Shown here piece by piece: positions 23,424-32,421 of a stretch of DNA of 64,000 bases. This DNA comes from Erysipelotrichaceae bacterium (GTDB lineage Bacteria; Bacillota_I; Bacilli_A; Erysipelotrichales; Erysipelotrichaceae), in contig JAFOLW010000048.1 of assembly GCA_017419165.1 (NCBI GenBank), forward strand, positions 40,510 through 104,509. The letters are read 5' to 3'. The translations under genes were made by a program, and so were the position numbers. Every line of letters starts with the position of its first letter. The first letter of the stretch is position 1. The notes beneath the pieces are model-generated. The model saw only the letters and a list, made by a program, of their open reading frames with translations, ran no database searches and was not told the origin of the DNA.

Positions 23424-24601
23424 TCTATAACGAATTCAAAGGAATGAAACTGTCGAGGCTCGGCTTCGGCTGCATGCGTTTTGCGATGAAGGACGACGGG
23501 ACGGTCGATCAGGACAAGGTCGACAAGATGTTCGATCTGGCGATCGAGGGCGGCGTCAATTACTTCGATACGGCCTATCCGTATCTGGGCGGCTTATCGG
23601 AAGGGGCGATGGCTCATGCCTTGAAGAAGTATCCGCGGGATTCCTACTATCTCGCCGACAAGTTCCCGGGTCATTCCTTACCCGGACCGGTCGACAACAT
23701 CGCTCTGTTCAATATCTCGTTGAACCGCTGCAACACCGACTATTTTGATTTCTATCTTCTGCACAACGTCAACGAGTGGTCGATAAAGATCTATGAATCG
23801 GAAGAGTATCACATCATCCCGGACATCCTGAAGCTCAAGGAAGAAGGAAAGATCCGTCATCTGGGCTTCTCGTTCCACGGCGGCTGCGATCTTCTGGAAG
23901 AAGTACTGACCAAATACGAAGGCATGTTTGAATTCGTGCAGATCCAGTGCAACTATCTCGACTGGACGCTGCAGGATGCCAGACGCAAATACGACATCAT
24001 CACCAGCCACGGTCTGGGCGTCTGGATCATGGAACCGCTCAGAGGCGGCAAGCTCGCTGCCCTGTCGGAAGAGAATTCGGCGAAACTGAAGCAATTCGAT
24101 GCGGATGCTTCCGACGCTTCCTATTCCTTCCGTTTCCTGCAGGATCTCGAAGGCATCAAAGTCATCCTTTCCGGCATGAACGAAGTCTTCCAGGTCGAAG
24201 ACAACCTGAAGAGCTTCGAGAGCCGTAAGCCGCTCAGCGAAGAAGAACGGAAGGTCCTGTTCGAGATCGCCGATTCGATGAAAAACGGCGTTCCTTGTAC
24301 GGCTTGCCGCTATTGCTGCAAAGGCTGTCCGATGGAGCTCGACATCCCGATGCTGCTGGACTGCTACAACAACATGAAGTTCGCCTCATCGCTGAATATG
24401 TCGATGCGTCTGGACGGACTGGCCGAAGACAAGAAACCGTCGGCCTGCATCGGCTGCGGCCAATGCACGCACGCCTGCCCGCAGGGGATCGACGTTCCTT
24501 CCGTTTTAAGGGAGCTTGATGACATCTACACCAACGGTCCGACCTGGGCGGAAGCCGCCAGATCGCGGCACGATGCGATCCTCAAGGACTTGGGCAAATA
24601 G
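23420..24601 (+). CDS. Aldo/keto reductase with C-terminal 4Fe-4S domain
   Basis: 393 residues. The (beta/alpha)8 aldo/keto reductase domain covers about 1-285: LGFGCMRF, NYFDTAYPYLGG, DFYLLHNVNEW and RHLGFSFHG. A cysteine-rich tail follows with CTACRYCCKGCP and CIGCGQCTHACPQGI, able to hold two clusters. This architecture is common in anaerobes; the substrate is unknown. Overlap with the esterase gene by four bases and the following thioesterase suggest a three-gene operon. Confidence 0.92.
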   Translation: MIYNEFKGMKLSRLGFGCMRFAMKDDGTVDQDKVDKMFDLAIEGGVNYFDTAYPYLGGLSEGAMAHALKKYPRDSYYLADKFPGHSLPGPVDNIALFNISLNRCNTDYFDFYLLHNVNEWSIKIYESEEYHIIPDILKLKEEGKIRHLGFSFHGGCDLLEEVLTKYEGMFEFVQIQCNYLDWTLQDARRKYDIITSHGLGVWIMEPLRGGKLAALSEENSAKLKQFDADASDASYSFRFLQDLEGIKVILSGMNEVFQVEDNLKSFESRKPLSEEERKVLFEIADSMKNGVPCTACRYCCKGCPMELDIPMLLDCYNNMKFASSLNMSMRLDGLAEDKKPSACIGCGQCTHACPQGIDVPSVLRELDDIYTNGPTWAEAARSRHDAILKDLGK

Positions 24602-24604
24602 TTC

Positions 24605-25003
24605 ATGACCTTTGAGGAGCTGTTTGCGAAACGGATGAGCTTCGCTTCCTGTCGGCTCATTTCGATGGAAAAGGGGAAGGTCCTTTTTGAAGCGGCAGTG
24701 GAAGAAAGCGACACCAATCCCTACGGCATCGCCCACGGCGGCTATCTCTATACGCTGTGCGATACGGCGGCTGGTCTTCTGGGCTATACCTTAGGTTCCT
24801 ATGTGGTGACCCAGCAGGCCGATATCCGTTTCATCGCGCCGGCAAAAGAAAAGGAAAAGCTGTTCATCGAAAGCCGTGTCCTGCATGACGGGCGTTCCTC
24901 CAAGGTGGCGGAAGTGACAGTCAGCGGCGAAAAAGGAAAGCTTTTCTGTAAAGCCTCCTTTACTTTGTTTCCGGTGAAAAAAGTAGAAGAGAAACAGGTG
25001 TGA
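24605..25003 (+). CDS. Hotdog-fold thioesterase, PaaI type
   Basis: 132 residues with one hotdog domain. NPYGIAHGGYLYTLCDTAAG is the PaaI active-site region. It probably hydrolyses an acyl- or aryl-CoA thioester. It starts three bases after the aldo/keto reductase stop. A basic tail ends the protein. Confidence 0.88.
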   Translation: MTFEELFAKRMSFASCRLISMEKGKVLFEAAVEESDTNPYGIAHGGYLYTLCDTAAGLLGYTLGSYVVTQQADIRFIAPAKEKEKLFIESRVLHDGRSSKVAEVTVSGEKGKLFCKASFTLFPVKKVEEKQV

Positions 25004-25031
25004 TGATAAAATGGTAACGAGGTAAAGAAAA

Positions 25032-25481
25032 ATGAAGGTAGTAAAAAAGATCGTAGGATTCATTTCACTGATATTGGTCGCGGGAGGTGCGATCGCCTTA
25101 TTCTGGCAGTACTTCCGCAATAAACAGATGTTCGCCATCCTGGCAGCCAACTCCGTCGTACGCGGCTCCCTGCCGGTCATCCAGCGGATGCTGCTGGCCG
25201 TCGTTGCCATCATCGCCGGTCTGCTGATGTTCGTGCTTTACATGAAGGTCGCATCGATCGTCCGCAGAGAAGAGAGAGAAAAACGTGCGGCGCTGAAGGA
25301 GGCACAGAGAGAGAACGAAGAGCTCAACCGGCAGCTGCGTCAGGAAGCCGAAGAAGCCAAGGCGGAAGCCGAAAAGGCCAAAAAGGAAAACGAACTCATG
25401 AAGATGACGTTCATGAGGAAGGAAGAAGAGCCGCAAGAAGCTCCGGCAGAAGAAGTTGAAGAAAACGGGGAACAGGCATAG
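25032..25481 (+). CDS. Membrane protein with coiled-coil tail
   Basis: 149 residues. Two spans (about 5-27 and 50-74) are followed by a charged coiled coil rich in Glu, Ala and Lys (about 75-125) and an acidic tail. Family unknown; a membrane-bound scaffold is plausible from the layout only. TAAAAT and a GAGGTAAAG site precede the ATG. Its TAG lies in the loop of a terminator. Confidence 0.65.
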   Translation: MKVVKKIVGFISLILVAGGAIALFWQYFRNKQMFAILAANSVVRGSLPVIQRMLLAVVAIIAGLLMFVLYMKVASIVRREEREKRAALKEAQRENEELNRQLRQEAEEAKAEAEKAKKENELMKMTFMRKEEEPQEAPAEEVEENGEQA

Positions 25482-25497
25482 AAAGCCTGTTTTCTTT
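25471..25497 (+). terminator. Intrinsic terminator overlapping a stop codon
   Basis: AACAGGC (25471-25477) pairs with GCCTGTT (25485-25491), then TTCTTT. The loop contains the stop codon of the preceding gene. Confidence 0.8.
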
Positions 25498-25583
25498 ATG
25501 CGATAAAGACCTGCGATCTTCCAGATATGGACAAAAATATCCGCAAGATCGTATAATGGATCTACAAAAGGAGAGCATATCAT

Positions 25584-26216
25584 ATGTTGAGAACAAAATC
25601 AGTCAAGCTGACGGTGATACCGGGTGTGGCTTTTCGTATCAAGTCTGCTGACGGACCGAGCATCACGATCCAGAGGGCAGATTACGAAGCGGCAGGTATC
25701 GCTTCCATCAGCAGAACCTCCGGCGGACCGATCCCTTCGGCGAACACGAATATGAAAATGTATCCTATCGAAGCTTTCGAGGAAGCGATCGAAAAGACCA
25801 ACGGACTTCCTTTCAAGAGAGGCAAAGGCGCCAAGGCGGACAAGAAGATGTTCAAGGAGAAGAAGGAGAAACCTGTGGAAGAGGTGATCATCGATTCCGA
25901 AGAATATCAGAGAGTCGTCGATCACTATACCGACAAAAACGGCAGACTTTCTTATGACCTGCTGAACAAAGACTTCATCCGCTTCGCTCATTCTTCCAGC
26001 ATCGTGCGCAAGATGATCGAAGAGGGCACGACGGTCGCCAAGCTGCGCAATTACATCAGCTGCAACAAGATCCGCAACATCACCGGCAACGATAAGCTGA
26101 CGGACAAGGAAGTCAAGAAGATGGTGGAATTGCTCGACGAGACTTACGCCAAGGGCATTTTCAAGGAACTCAACGAAGAGCTCAAGAGGATGCTGGGGAA
26201 AAACAAGAGAAAATAA
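25584..26216 (+). CDS. Conserved hypothetical protein, basic and soluble
   Basis: 210 residues. The N-terminal part (1-65) looks like a small beta domain (KLTVIPGVAFRIKS). A lysine-rich linker (about 77-97) leads to a helical C-terminal domain (about 100-210, SYDLLNKDFIRFAHSSSIV). The basic charge would allow nucleic acid binding, but there is no known motif. TATAAT (25552-25557) and AAAAGGAG precede the ATG. It stands alone between two terminators. Confidence 0.65.
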   Translation: MLRTKSVKLTVIPGVAFRIKSADGPSITIQRADYEAAGIASISRTSGGPIPSANTNMKMYPIEAFEEAIEKTNGLPFKRGKGAKADKKMFKEKKEKPVEEVIIDSEEYQRVVDHYTDKNGRLSYDLLNKDFIRFAHSSSIVRKMIEEGTTVAKLRNYISCNKIRNITGNDKLTDKEVKKMVELLDETYAKGIFKELNEELKRMLGKNKRK

Positions 26217-26219
26217 GAC

Positions 26220-26248
26220 AAAGGCTGCATCGCAGCCTTTTGTTGTTC
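26220..26248 (+). terminator. Intrinsic terminator
   Basis: AAAGGCTGC (26220-26228) pairs with GCAGCCTTT (26232-26240) around ATC, followed by TTGTTGTT. Confidence 0.85.
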
Positions 26249-26270
26249 AATACTTGGACCATGTATGAAA

Positions 26271-26293
26271 AAGGGGTACCGTTTCGGTATCCC
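26271..26293 (-). terminator. Intrinsic terminator of the rubredoxin gene
   Basis: On the minus strand GGGATACCG (26293-26285) pairs with CGGTACCCC (26281-26273) with one mismatch, then CTTTTT. It starts right after the rubredoxin stop. Confidence 0.8.
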
Positions 26294-26437
26294 TTATTTT
26301 TCTTCCTGTTCTTCGAACAGATCTTTGCCGACTGAACAGAGCGGGCAGGTCCAGTCTTCCGGAAGATCTTCGAAAGCGACACCGCCGTTTTCTTCCGGAT
26401 CGTAGACATAACCGCAGACCGTACATACATATTTCAT
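26294..26437 (-). CDS. Rubredoxin
   Basis: 47 residues. The iron ligands are C5-T-V-C8 and C32-P-L-C35. [16 protein letters not shown] and [10 protein letters not shown] are classic rubredoxin ends. The residue after the last ligand is Ser rather than the usual Gly. It carries single electrons in the cytoplasm of anaerobes, often to oxygen- or peroxide-reducing proteins. An AGGAGGAT site precedes the ATG at 26437. It is followed by its own terminator, so it is a stand-alone gene. Confidence 0.95.
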   Translation of the reverse strand: MKYVCTVCGYVYDPEENGGVAFEDLPEDWTCPLCSVGKDLFEEQEEK

Positions 26438-26469
26438 GATCTTATCCTCCTGATCTTATCTTTATTCTA

Positions 26470-28002
26470 TTACATCAGCGGAGCGAAGAGGCGAAGGACG
26501 CTTAGAAGGAATTCCGTGACCGGTCCGTTCTCGCATTCGGCAAGCGTGAGCTCGTGGCCTTCCTCCATCATCGAGATCAGGTCGTTTTTGACCGTTGCGA
26601 TCTTTTTCGATCCGTAGAGGTAGGCACCGTTTTCAAAGTGCAGATACAGCGAACGGTAGTCGAGGTTGACCGTTCCGACGGTCGCGACTTCATCATCGGA
26701 AACCATGACTTTCGCATGGACGAAGCCCGGGTCGTACTGGAAGATCTTCACACCGCCTTTGATGAGCTCCTCATAGTAGGAACGGGTGATGGCGAAGACC
26801 ATCTTCTTGTCGGGGATGCCCGGCGTGATGATGCGGATGTCGACGCCCCGTTTCGCGCAAAGGATCAGCGCGTTGATCATCTCGGTGTCGATGATCAGAT
26901 ACGGCGTACAGATGTAGCAGTATTCGTTGGCTTCGTTGATGATGTTGGTGTAGATGTTCTGCGCGCAGTTCTCGTTGTCCAACGGCGTATCGCCATACGG
27001 CGCGATGAAGCCGTCGTCTTCCCCCGTTTCGGCTTCGCAGCGGTAAGACAGGAAGGTGCGGTCTTCTTTACGGAGGGCGTTCCAGTGCGTCAGGAACATG
27101 ACGGTGTAGGACCACACGGCTTCCCCGGTGACTTTTATGACGTTGTCTTTCCACTTGCCGAAGCGGGTGATGCGGTTGATGTATTCATCGGCGAGGTTGA
27201 TGCCGCCGGAGAAGGCGACTTTGCCGTCGATCACCATGATCTTGCGGTGGTCACGGTGATTGAGGATGATGTTGAGCACCAGGGAGATGCGGTTGAAGGG
27301 GATGCACTTGATGCCTTTGGCTTCCAGGTCGCGGTAATAGGTCCCCGGCAGCAGGAAGAAGGATCCGAAGTCGTCGTACATGACGCGGACTTCCACACCT
27401 TCCTTCACCTTCTGTTCCAGGATGGCGAGGATGCTGTCCCACATGTAGCCTTCTTCGATGATGAAGTATTCTAAGAAGATGAATTTCTTTGCCTTTTTGA
27501 GTTCTTCGATCATGACCGGGAAACCGGTCTCGCCCAGGCCGTAGTATTCGAAGCCGGTGTTCTTATAGACCGGGTAACCGGCATAGGAGGAGATGTAGCG
27601 GAACTGGCCGATCTTGTCGGGGGTCACTTCTTCCGCCTGCCTCATGACTTCCTCATCCTGCGTGTAATAGCGGCCGGCTTCCTCCGTCATTTCGCGGATG
27701 CTGCGATAGGTCCGGGAGATGAACAAGTCGGCACCCAGGAAAAGATACAGTGCCGTACCGACCAGCGGGATGACATTGATCAGGATGATCCAGGAGATGT
27801 CCATGGACAGGTGCCGAGAGTTCTTGATGATGCTCAATGTGATGATGACGGCCAGCAGATGCAGGAACGCTTCGATCCAGGTCAGCTTGTCTTTGAGCCA
27901 GGTCACGACGGAGTACTGGATGAAGATCTGCACGGCTGCCGCGATCAGTATGACCAGGATGCGGCTGAGCGCCGTTTTCATAAAACTCTTAAGTTTGTTC
28001 AT
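26470..28002 (-). CDS. cls: Cardiolipin synthase
   Basis: 510 residues. Two N-terminal spans (about 12-35 and 41-60), then more hydrophobic stretch to about 90, then two phospholipase D domains. The first HKD motif reads HRDHRKIMVIDG and the second FVHAKVMVSDDEVATVGT. It condenses two phosphatidylglycerols into cardiolipin at the membrane. TATAAT (28014-28009) lies six bases before the ATG with no ribosome-binding site, so it is probably leaderless. It is divergent from the gene at 28042, with -10 boxes 15 bases apart. Confidence 0.93.
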   Translation of the reverse strand: MNKLKSFMKTALSRILVILIAAAVQIFIQYSVVTWLKDKLTWIEAFLHLLAVIITLSIIKNSRHLSMDISWIILINVIPLVGTALYLFLGADLFISRTYRSIREMTEEAGRYYTQDEEVMRQAEEVTPDKIGQFRYISSYAGYPVYKNTGFEYYGLGETGFPVMIEELKKAKKFIFLEYFIIEEGYMWDSILAILEQKVKEGVEVRVMYDDFGSFFLLPGTYYRDLEAKGIKCIPFNRISLVLNIILNHRDHRKIMVIDGKVAFSGGINLADEYINRITRFGKWKDNVIKVTGEAVWSYTVMFLTHWNALRKEDRTFLSYRCEAETGEDDGFIAPYGDTPLDNENCAQNIYTNIINEANEYCYICTPYLIIDTEMINALILCAKRGVDIRIITPGIPDKKMVFAITRSYYEELIKGGVKIFQYDPGFVHAKVMVSDDEVATVGTVNLDYRSLYLHFENGAYLYGSKKIATVKNDLISMMEEGHELTLAECENGPVTEFLLSVLRLFAPLM

Positions 28003-28008
28003 GCTTTT

Positions 28009-28035
28009 ATTATAAGGGATTGTTTGGGTTAAAAT
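28009..28035. promoter_or_regulatory. Back-to-back -10 boxes of two divergent genes
   Basis: Minus-strand TATAAT (28014-28009) serves cls and plus-strand TAAAAT (28030-28035) serves the gene at 28042. Each is six bases from its start codon. The two promoters must overlap, so only one can be occupied at a time. Confidence 0.65.
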
Positions 28036-28041
28036 AGAAGT

Positions 28042-29166
28042 ATGACAAAACGGCGGAAGGAACAGAACGGTCCTCTTCTTTTACCGGTCTTCATCATCGT
28101 GATCATATGCGCATTGTTTTTAGCCAGCGGCGAAACAGTCGAACAAGGCGGTTCGCTTTTCATGCTGCCGCAGATGGTCTCGGCGATGGTCTATGAACCG
28201 TTTCCGATCGTCAAAGACGAGTCGCTGAATCTGACGATCAAAGCCCGGGATGAGGGCGATGTGATCTTCCGCACCTCGGAGGGCTATTACCGTTACGGGC
28301 CTTCGATCATCGAGAATGAGGACGGGTCCTACGATGCCTGGTTTTCCGCTCCGGGCAACAACTCCACGGAGTGGGATTACATCACTTACCGTCATTCCGC
28401 TGACGGTGTGAACTGGTCCAAAGAGAAGACGGTCCTCAAGCCGACGAAGAATTCCGCCGACCGCTGTTCGGTCTGCGATCCCGGCGTCTTCTATTTTGAC
28501 GGTTACTATTACCTGGGATATACATCGACCGATGATTACCGGCACGGCGGCATGAACAACAATGCCTTCGTTGCCCGGGCAAAGAGACCGGAAGGTCCTT
28601 ATGAAAAATGGAACGGCAAAGGATGGGGCGGCAAGCCGCAGCCCATCCTGACTTATGAAGACGATCCGCGGGGCTGGGGGATCGGTGAAGTCAGTTTCGT
28701 CCTGCTGGAAAAAGATATCTACATCTATTACACCTACTTCGACCTGACCGGCGGCTATACCGCTCTGGCCAAGGCGACAGCCGGTGAGGACTGGCCGGCG
28801 ACCATCGAAGAGAAAGGTGCCGTCATCGGACGGACCACCCAGGATTCTTTCGATGTCTTTTATGCGGACGACTTGAAGATGTTTTTGGCTTTTGCGGTCG
28901 AAGACCGCATGGCGGAGAGTTCCAAGATCGCCGTCTATGTCTCTTGCAACGGGCAGTCCTTCGAGCAGATCGATTCGACCAAGCAGTATATCGAAGACTA
29001 TGCCCACAACCTCGGTGTCGCCAAGTCGGCAAGCGGCCATCAGGTCACCGACAAGGACATCCTGATCGGCTATGCCTACGGAAGACGCTGGGGAAGGTGG
29101 AACACGAAGTTTCAGTATTTCTCCATCACCAATCCCGTACAGTACAAACTGCTGAAGGGCGAATGA
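28042..29166 (+). CDS. Membrane-anchored five-bladed beta-propeller protein, GH43/32-like
   Basis: 374 residues. One N-terminal span (about 11-31) puts the rest outside the cell. The repeated pattern YGPSIIENEDGSYDAWFSAP, CDPGVFYFDGYYYLGYTS and GIGEVSFVLLEKDIYIYYTY is that of beta-propeller glycosidases of the GH43/GH32 clan. I cannot assign a substrate. A leaderless start is likely, six bases after TAAAAT. An EamA transporter gene follows. Confidence 0.7.
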   Translation: MTKRRKEQNGPLLLPVFIIVIICALFLASGETVEQGGSLFMLPQMVSAMVYEPFPIVKDESLNLTIKARDEGDVIFRTSEGYYRYGPSIIENEDGSYDAWFSAPGNNSTEWDYITYRHSADGVNWSKEKTVLKPTKNSADRCSVCDPGVFYFDGYYYLGYTSTDDYRHGGMNNNAFVARAKRPEGPYEKWNGKGWGGKPQPILTYEDDPRGWGIGEVSFVLLEKDIYIYYTYFDLTGGYTALAKATAGEDWPATIEEKGAVIGRTTQDSFDVFYADDLKMFLAFAVEDRMAESSKIAVYVSCNGQSFEQIDSTKQYIEDYAHNLGVAKSASGHQVTDKDILIGYAYGRRWGRWNTKFQYFSITNPVQYKLLKGE

Positions 29167-29205
29167 TCTTTCCGATATTCAAAACAGTTCTTATATAATA
29201 GTTTT

Positions 29206-30054
29206 GTGAACTCACAAAGACGCGGCTTATTGTATGTGCTTCTCGGTGCGATCGCCTTCTCCTTAGGCGGTCTTTTCGTGAAACTGATGCCCTGGAACGC
29301 GATGTCGGTCTCCGGGGGACGCTGCATCTTTTCTTCACTGGTGATCTATCTTTACATCCGGCTTTCGGGACATAAGCCCGTTTTCAACCGGACGGTGTTC
29401 TTAGGTGCGCTGTTTGTTTCGGCGATGCTGGTATGTTACGTGACGTCGATGAAATACACCACGGCTGCCAATGCGATCGTTCTGGAATATACGGCACCGA
29501 TCTTCATCATCTTCTTTGAAGCAGTCTTGTTTCACAAGAAGCCCGGGAAGCTCGATCTGGCGGTCTCCGCTGCGGTCTTTGCGGGCATCCTGATCGTGGT
29601 GTCGGACGGTCTGGGCAAGGGGAACCTCAAGGGCGATGTGATCGCTCTGCTGTCCGGGATCTTCTATGCGTTCACGATCATGCTGAATGAATTCGAAGGT
29701 TCGGATCCTTTGACGTCCGTCTGGCTGGGTCATGTGCTGACGATCTTCATCGGTCTTCCTTCGGTATGGACGGAAAGTGACTTCTCTTTGCCGACGTTAG
29801 GCCTGCTGGCGGCTCTGGGCATCTTTCAGGCAGGCTTCGGCTACAGTCTGCTGACCGCCGGGCTCAGGCTTTGCGAACCGCTGTCCGGTTCCCTTGTCGC
29901 CAGCATCGAACCGGTCCTCAATCCGATCCTGGTGGCGGTCTTCTATAAAGAGTATGTGAGCGCAAAGACGCTCTTCGGAGCTGCGGTCGTCATCGCATCG
30001 ATCGTCATATATAATATCCTTTCCGCGAAAATGAAGAAGGATGAAGTAAAATAA
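29206..30054 (+). CDS. EamA family (DMT) transporter
   Basis: 282 residues with ten membrane spans in two EamA repeats (about 8-135 and 145-275). LEYTAPIFIIFFEAVLF and SIEPVLNPILVAVFYKE are typical at the end of each repeat. It is a drug/metabolite exporter with unknown substrate. The start is a GTG at 29206, six bases after TATAAT (29194-29199), without a ribosome-binding site. Confidence 0.88.
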   Translation: MNSQRRGLLYVLLGAIAFSLGGLFVKLMPWNAMSVSGGRCIFSSLVIYLYIRLSGHKPVFNRTVFLGALFVSAMLVCYVTSMKYTTAANAIVLEYTAPIFIIFFEAVLFHKKPGKLDLAVSAAVFAGILIVVSDGLGKGNLKGDVIALLSGIFYAFTIMLNEFEGSDPLTSVWLGHVLTIFIGLPSVWTESDFSLPTLGLLAALGIFQAGFGYSLLTAGLRLCEPLSGSLVASIEPVLNPILVAVFYKEYVSAKTLFGAAVVIASIVIYNILSAKMKKDEVK

Positions 30055-30068
30055 AAGTAGAAAAAGTT

Positions 30069-30929
30069 ATGAACATCAATTGGAACGATATCGCCGAAAA
30101 ACTGAAACTGGATCTCAGCAACCTGATCGTCAATGTGATCGGCATCCTTTTCATCCTGCTTCTGGCCAGGATCTTCCTGAACATGCTGACGAAGTTCACC
30201 ACCAAGGTGATCGCCCGCTCGAAGAAGATCGACGATGAGAGCCGGTCCAAAGAACTGGTCACGTCGATGACGCTGTTAAGGAGTTTCGGCCGTTATTCGA
30301 TCTATTTTGCGGCGATGGCACTGATCATCAACCAGCTCGGTTTCGGAAGTGCCTTTTCAAGCATCGTGACGGCAGCCGGTGTCGGTGCGCTGATCATCTC
30401 CCTGGGAGCTCAGAGCATCATCAAAGACATGATCGCCGGTGCTTTCATCATGTTCGAACGTCAGTACGCCGTCGGAGACTTCGTCAAGATCAACGACTAC
30501 GAAGGAACGGTGACGTCCCTGGCGATGCGCTGTACCTATCTGAAGAACTGGCAAGGCCAGCAGATCATCATCCCCAACGGGCAGATCGGCACGGTCGTCA
30601 ATTATTCCGGTGATTTCAATATGGCGATCGTCGAAGTTCCGGTACCTTACGATGAGGATCCGGACCGCATCTTCGCCGTGCTGAAGGAAGTCGCACAGAC
30701 TTATTATGAAAACAATCGAGAGATCTGTTACGAAGAGCCGAGCGTCAACGGCATCAACTCGTTCGATGATTCTTCGATCGGTTTCTCGATCTTTCTCAAA
30801 GCCGTCAAACGAAATCACTACAAGATACAGAGAGACCTGCGCTATGCCGTCAAAAAGAAGTTCGACGAAGAGGGCATCGACATCCCGTTCACCCAGATCG
30901 TGGTACATAACGAGGGGGAAAACAAATGA
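30069..30929 (+). CDS. Mechanosensitive ion channel, MscS family
   Basis: 286 residues, three spans. The pore helix region GVGALIISLGAQSIIKDMIAG follows the third span, then the beta domain (GDFVKINDYEGTV) and the alpha/beta cage domain. It opens on membrane tension to release solutes. It overlaps the next gene by four bases. No clear ribosome-binding site precedes the ATG. Confidence 0.92.
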   Translation: MNINWNDIAEKLKLDLSNLIVNVIGILFILLLARIFLNMLTKFTTKVIARSKKIDDESRSKELVTSMTLLRSFGRYSIYFAAMALIINQLGFGSAFSSIVTAAGVGALIISLGAQSIIKDMIAGAFIMFERQYAVGDFVKINDYEGTVTSLAMRCTYLKNWQGQQIIIPNGQIGTVVNYSGDFNMAIVEVPVPYDEDPDRIFAVLKEVAQTYYENNREICYEEPSVNGINSFDDSSIGFSIFLKAVKRNHYKIQRDLRYAVKKKFDEEGIDIPFTQIVVHNEGENK

Positions 30930-31420
30930 ACATCGTTCATTTCATCGAAAAGATCCCGTTGTTCGAACTGGAGCTTCTGGAGACGGTCGGTCTGCCTTAC
31001 ATGGCTTTTTTATATGTCATCGACGTGTACTGCACCTATCGCATGTGCAAGTCGTTCAATGAACCGGTCTGGACGTCCTTCATCCCGTTCTACAACTGGA
31101 TCGTCGTCTTCAAGTACTGCTGGAACCTCAAGGCGTTTCAGGAGCACATGCTGATCGAGATCGCCGGCTTGCTGATACCGTTTTTTTCCGAGGCCTTCAT
31201 TACTCACGAGGGGATCGAATTCATACTGGCGATCATCGACCTGTTCGTCGCCTGTCTCGGTCTGAAACACGGCATCGAGATCGGCATCTTCGTTTTGAAG
31301 GCGCACGGCTATGATGCGAAGAAGCTGTTTCCGATCATCTTCTTCTTCGATCTCCCTTTGATCCTGAGCCTCAGGGCAAAATACCTGGGCAATCCATCGC
31401 TTGAACATCACGGAGCATAA
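30926..31420 (+). CDS. DUF5684-like membrane protein
   Basis: 164 residues and about four to five spans. MCKSFNEPVWTSFIPFYNWI is typical of DUF5684 proteins, whose function is unknown. The ATG overlaps the MscS stop (ATGA). Its own stop lies in the loop of the terminator that follows. Pairing with MscS hints at a role in the envelope, without proof. Confidence 0.75.
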   Translation: MNIVHFIEKIPLFELELLETVGLPYMAFLYVIDVYCTYRMCKSFNEPVWTSFIPFYNWIVVFKYCWNLKAFQEHMLIEIAGLLIPFFSEAFITHEGIEFILAIIDLFVACLGLKHGIEIGIFVLKAHGYDAKKLFPIIFFFDLPLILSLRAKYLGNPSLEHHGA

Positions 31421-31432
31421 GCTCCTTTTTTT
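31412..31432 (+). terminator. Intrinsic terminator with stop codon in the loop
   Basis: GGAGC (31412-31416), loop ATAA, GCTCC (31421-31425), then seven T residues. Confidence 0.85.
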
Positions 31433-31445
31433 GATATCTGCCGGA

Positions 31446-31474
31446 TTGCGACACTTTGTCCGAACTTGTCGCAA
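31446..31474. promoter_or_regulatory. Perfect inverted repeat upstream of the GH43-like gene
   Basis: TTGCGACA (31446-31453), 13 bases, TGTCGCAA (31467-31474). It lies just upstream of a TAAAAT -10-like box (31495-31500) and has no T run. A repressor site is the simplest reading; the regulator is unknown. Confidence 0.55.
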
Positions 31475-31518
31475 AGAAACGGTAAGGGACATTTTAAAAT
31501 GAGAAAGAGGTAAAGAAG

Positions 31519-32373
31519 ATGAAACTGAACGAGATCAACATCAGAGATCCTTTTGTTCTGATCCACGAGGGCAGATATTACATGTACGGCACCCGGGGAG
31601 AAACGGCATTTGAGAAGAAAGCCTACGGGCTGGATGTCTACATCAGCGAAGACATGGAGGATTGGGACGGTCCCAGGGAAGTCTTCCGGAAGACGGCCGA
31701 TTTCTGGGCCGACCGCAATTTCTGGGCTCCGGAAGTCTATCGTTACCGGGACGCTTTCTATATGTTTGCGACCTTTGCCGACAGGAAGGATCAGCGGACG
31801 GTCATATTGAAAGCGGACAGGCCCGACGGCATGTTCAAGCCCTGGTCTGAGCAGCCGCTCATGCCGCAGGACTGGCGGACACTGGACGGCACTCTGTATA
31901 TCGATGATGCAGGCAGACCGTATATGGTCTTCTGCAGAGAATGGAAGCAGGTCAGGGACGGACAGATCTGGGCCGTCGAACTCGATGAGGATCTCAAACG
32001 GGCCAAGGGCGAACCGTTCATGTTGTTCAAGGCATCGGAGGCCAAGCCTCTGGTCAAGTCTTTCCTTTTCCGCTGCTACGTGACGGACGGTCCTTATTTC
32101 GTCCGGACGGAGGACGGGAAACTTCACATGTTGTGGTCATCCTACGGACATAAGGGCTATGTGCAGCTGCTTGCCCGCAGCGATACGGATGATCTGAAGG
32201 GAAGATTTACGACGAATGAAGCTCTTTATACCAGCGACGGCGGTCACGGCATGATCTTCAAGGATCTGAAAGGCGACTATCGTCTGGTCTTGCATACGCC
32301 GAATACGCCTAAGAAGGAACATCCCGTTTTCATCAAGCTCGATTATAGGGACGGAAGATTTCTCTGCAGCTGA
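31519..32373 (+). CDS. GH43-like glycoside hydrolase
   Basis: 284 residues, no signal peptide, so cytoplasmic. The propeller signature includes NIRDPFVLIHEGRYYMYGTR with the catalytic-base Asp, FWAPEVYRY, LDGTLYIDDAGRPYMVF and VTDGPYFVRTEDGKLHMLWS. Acting on short alpha-L-arabinose or beta-xylose oligomers is typical of the clan; the exact substrate is open. GAGGT precedes the ATG. A palindromic site at 31446-31474 may control it. No transporter is adjacent. Confidence 0.82.
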   Translation: MKLNEINIRDPFVLIHEGRYYMYGTRGETAFEKKAYGLDVYISEDMEDWDGPREVFRKTADFWADRNFWAPEVYRYRDAFYMFATFADRKDQRTVILKADRPDGMFKPWSEQPLMPQDWRTLDGTLYIDDAGRPYMVFCREWKQVRDGQIWAVELDEDLKRAKGEPFMLFKASEAKPLVKSFLFRCYVTDGPYFVRTEDGKLHMLWSSYGHKGYVQLLARSDTDDLKGRFTTNEALYTSDGGHGMIFKDLKGDYRLVLHTPNTPKKEHPVFIKLDYRDGRFLCS

Positions 32374-32396
32374 GCTTTGTGCGATCGTTCATTCAT

Positions 32397-32418
32397 GCCG
32401 GTCTGTGACCGGCTTTTT
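32397..32418 (+). terminator. Intrinsic terminator
   Basis: GCCGGTC (32397-32403) pairs with GACCGGC (32407-32413) around TGT, then five T residues. Confidence 0.88.
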
Positions 32419-32421
32419 GTA

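Noticed and set aside
26554..27474. Long plus-strand open frame within cls
   Set aside because: Antisense to both phospholipase D domains; composition is typical of a shadow frame.
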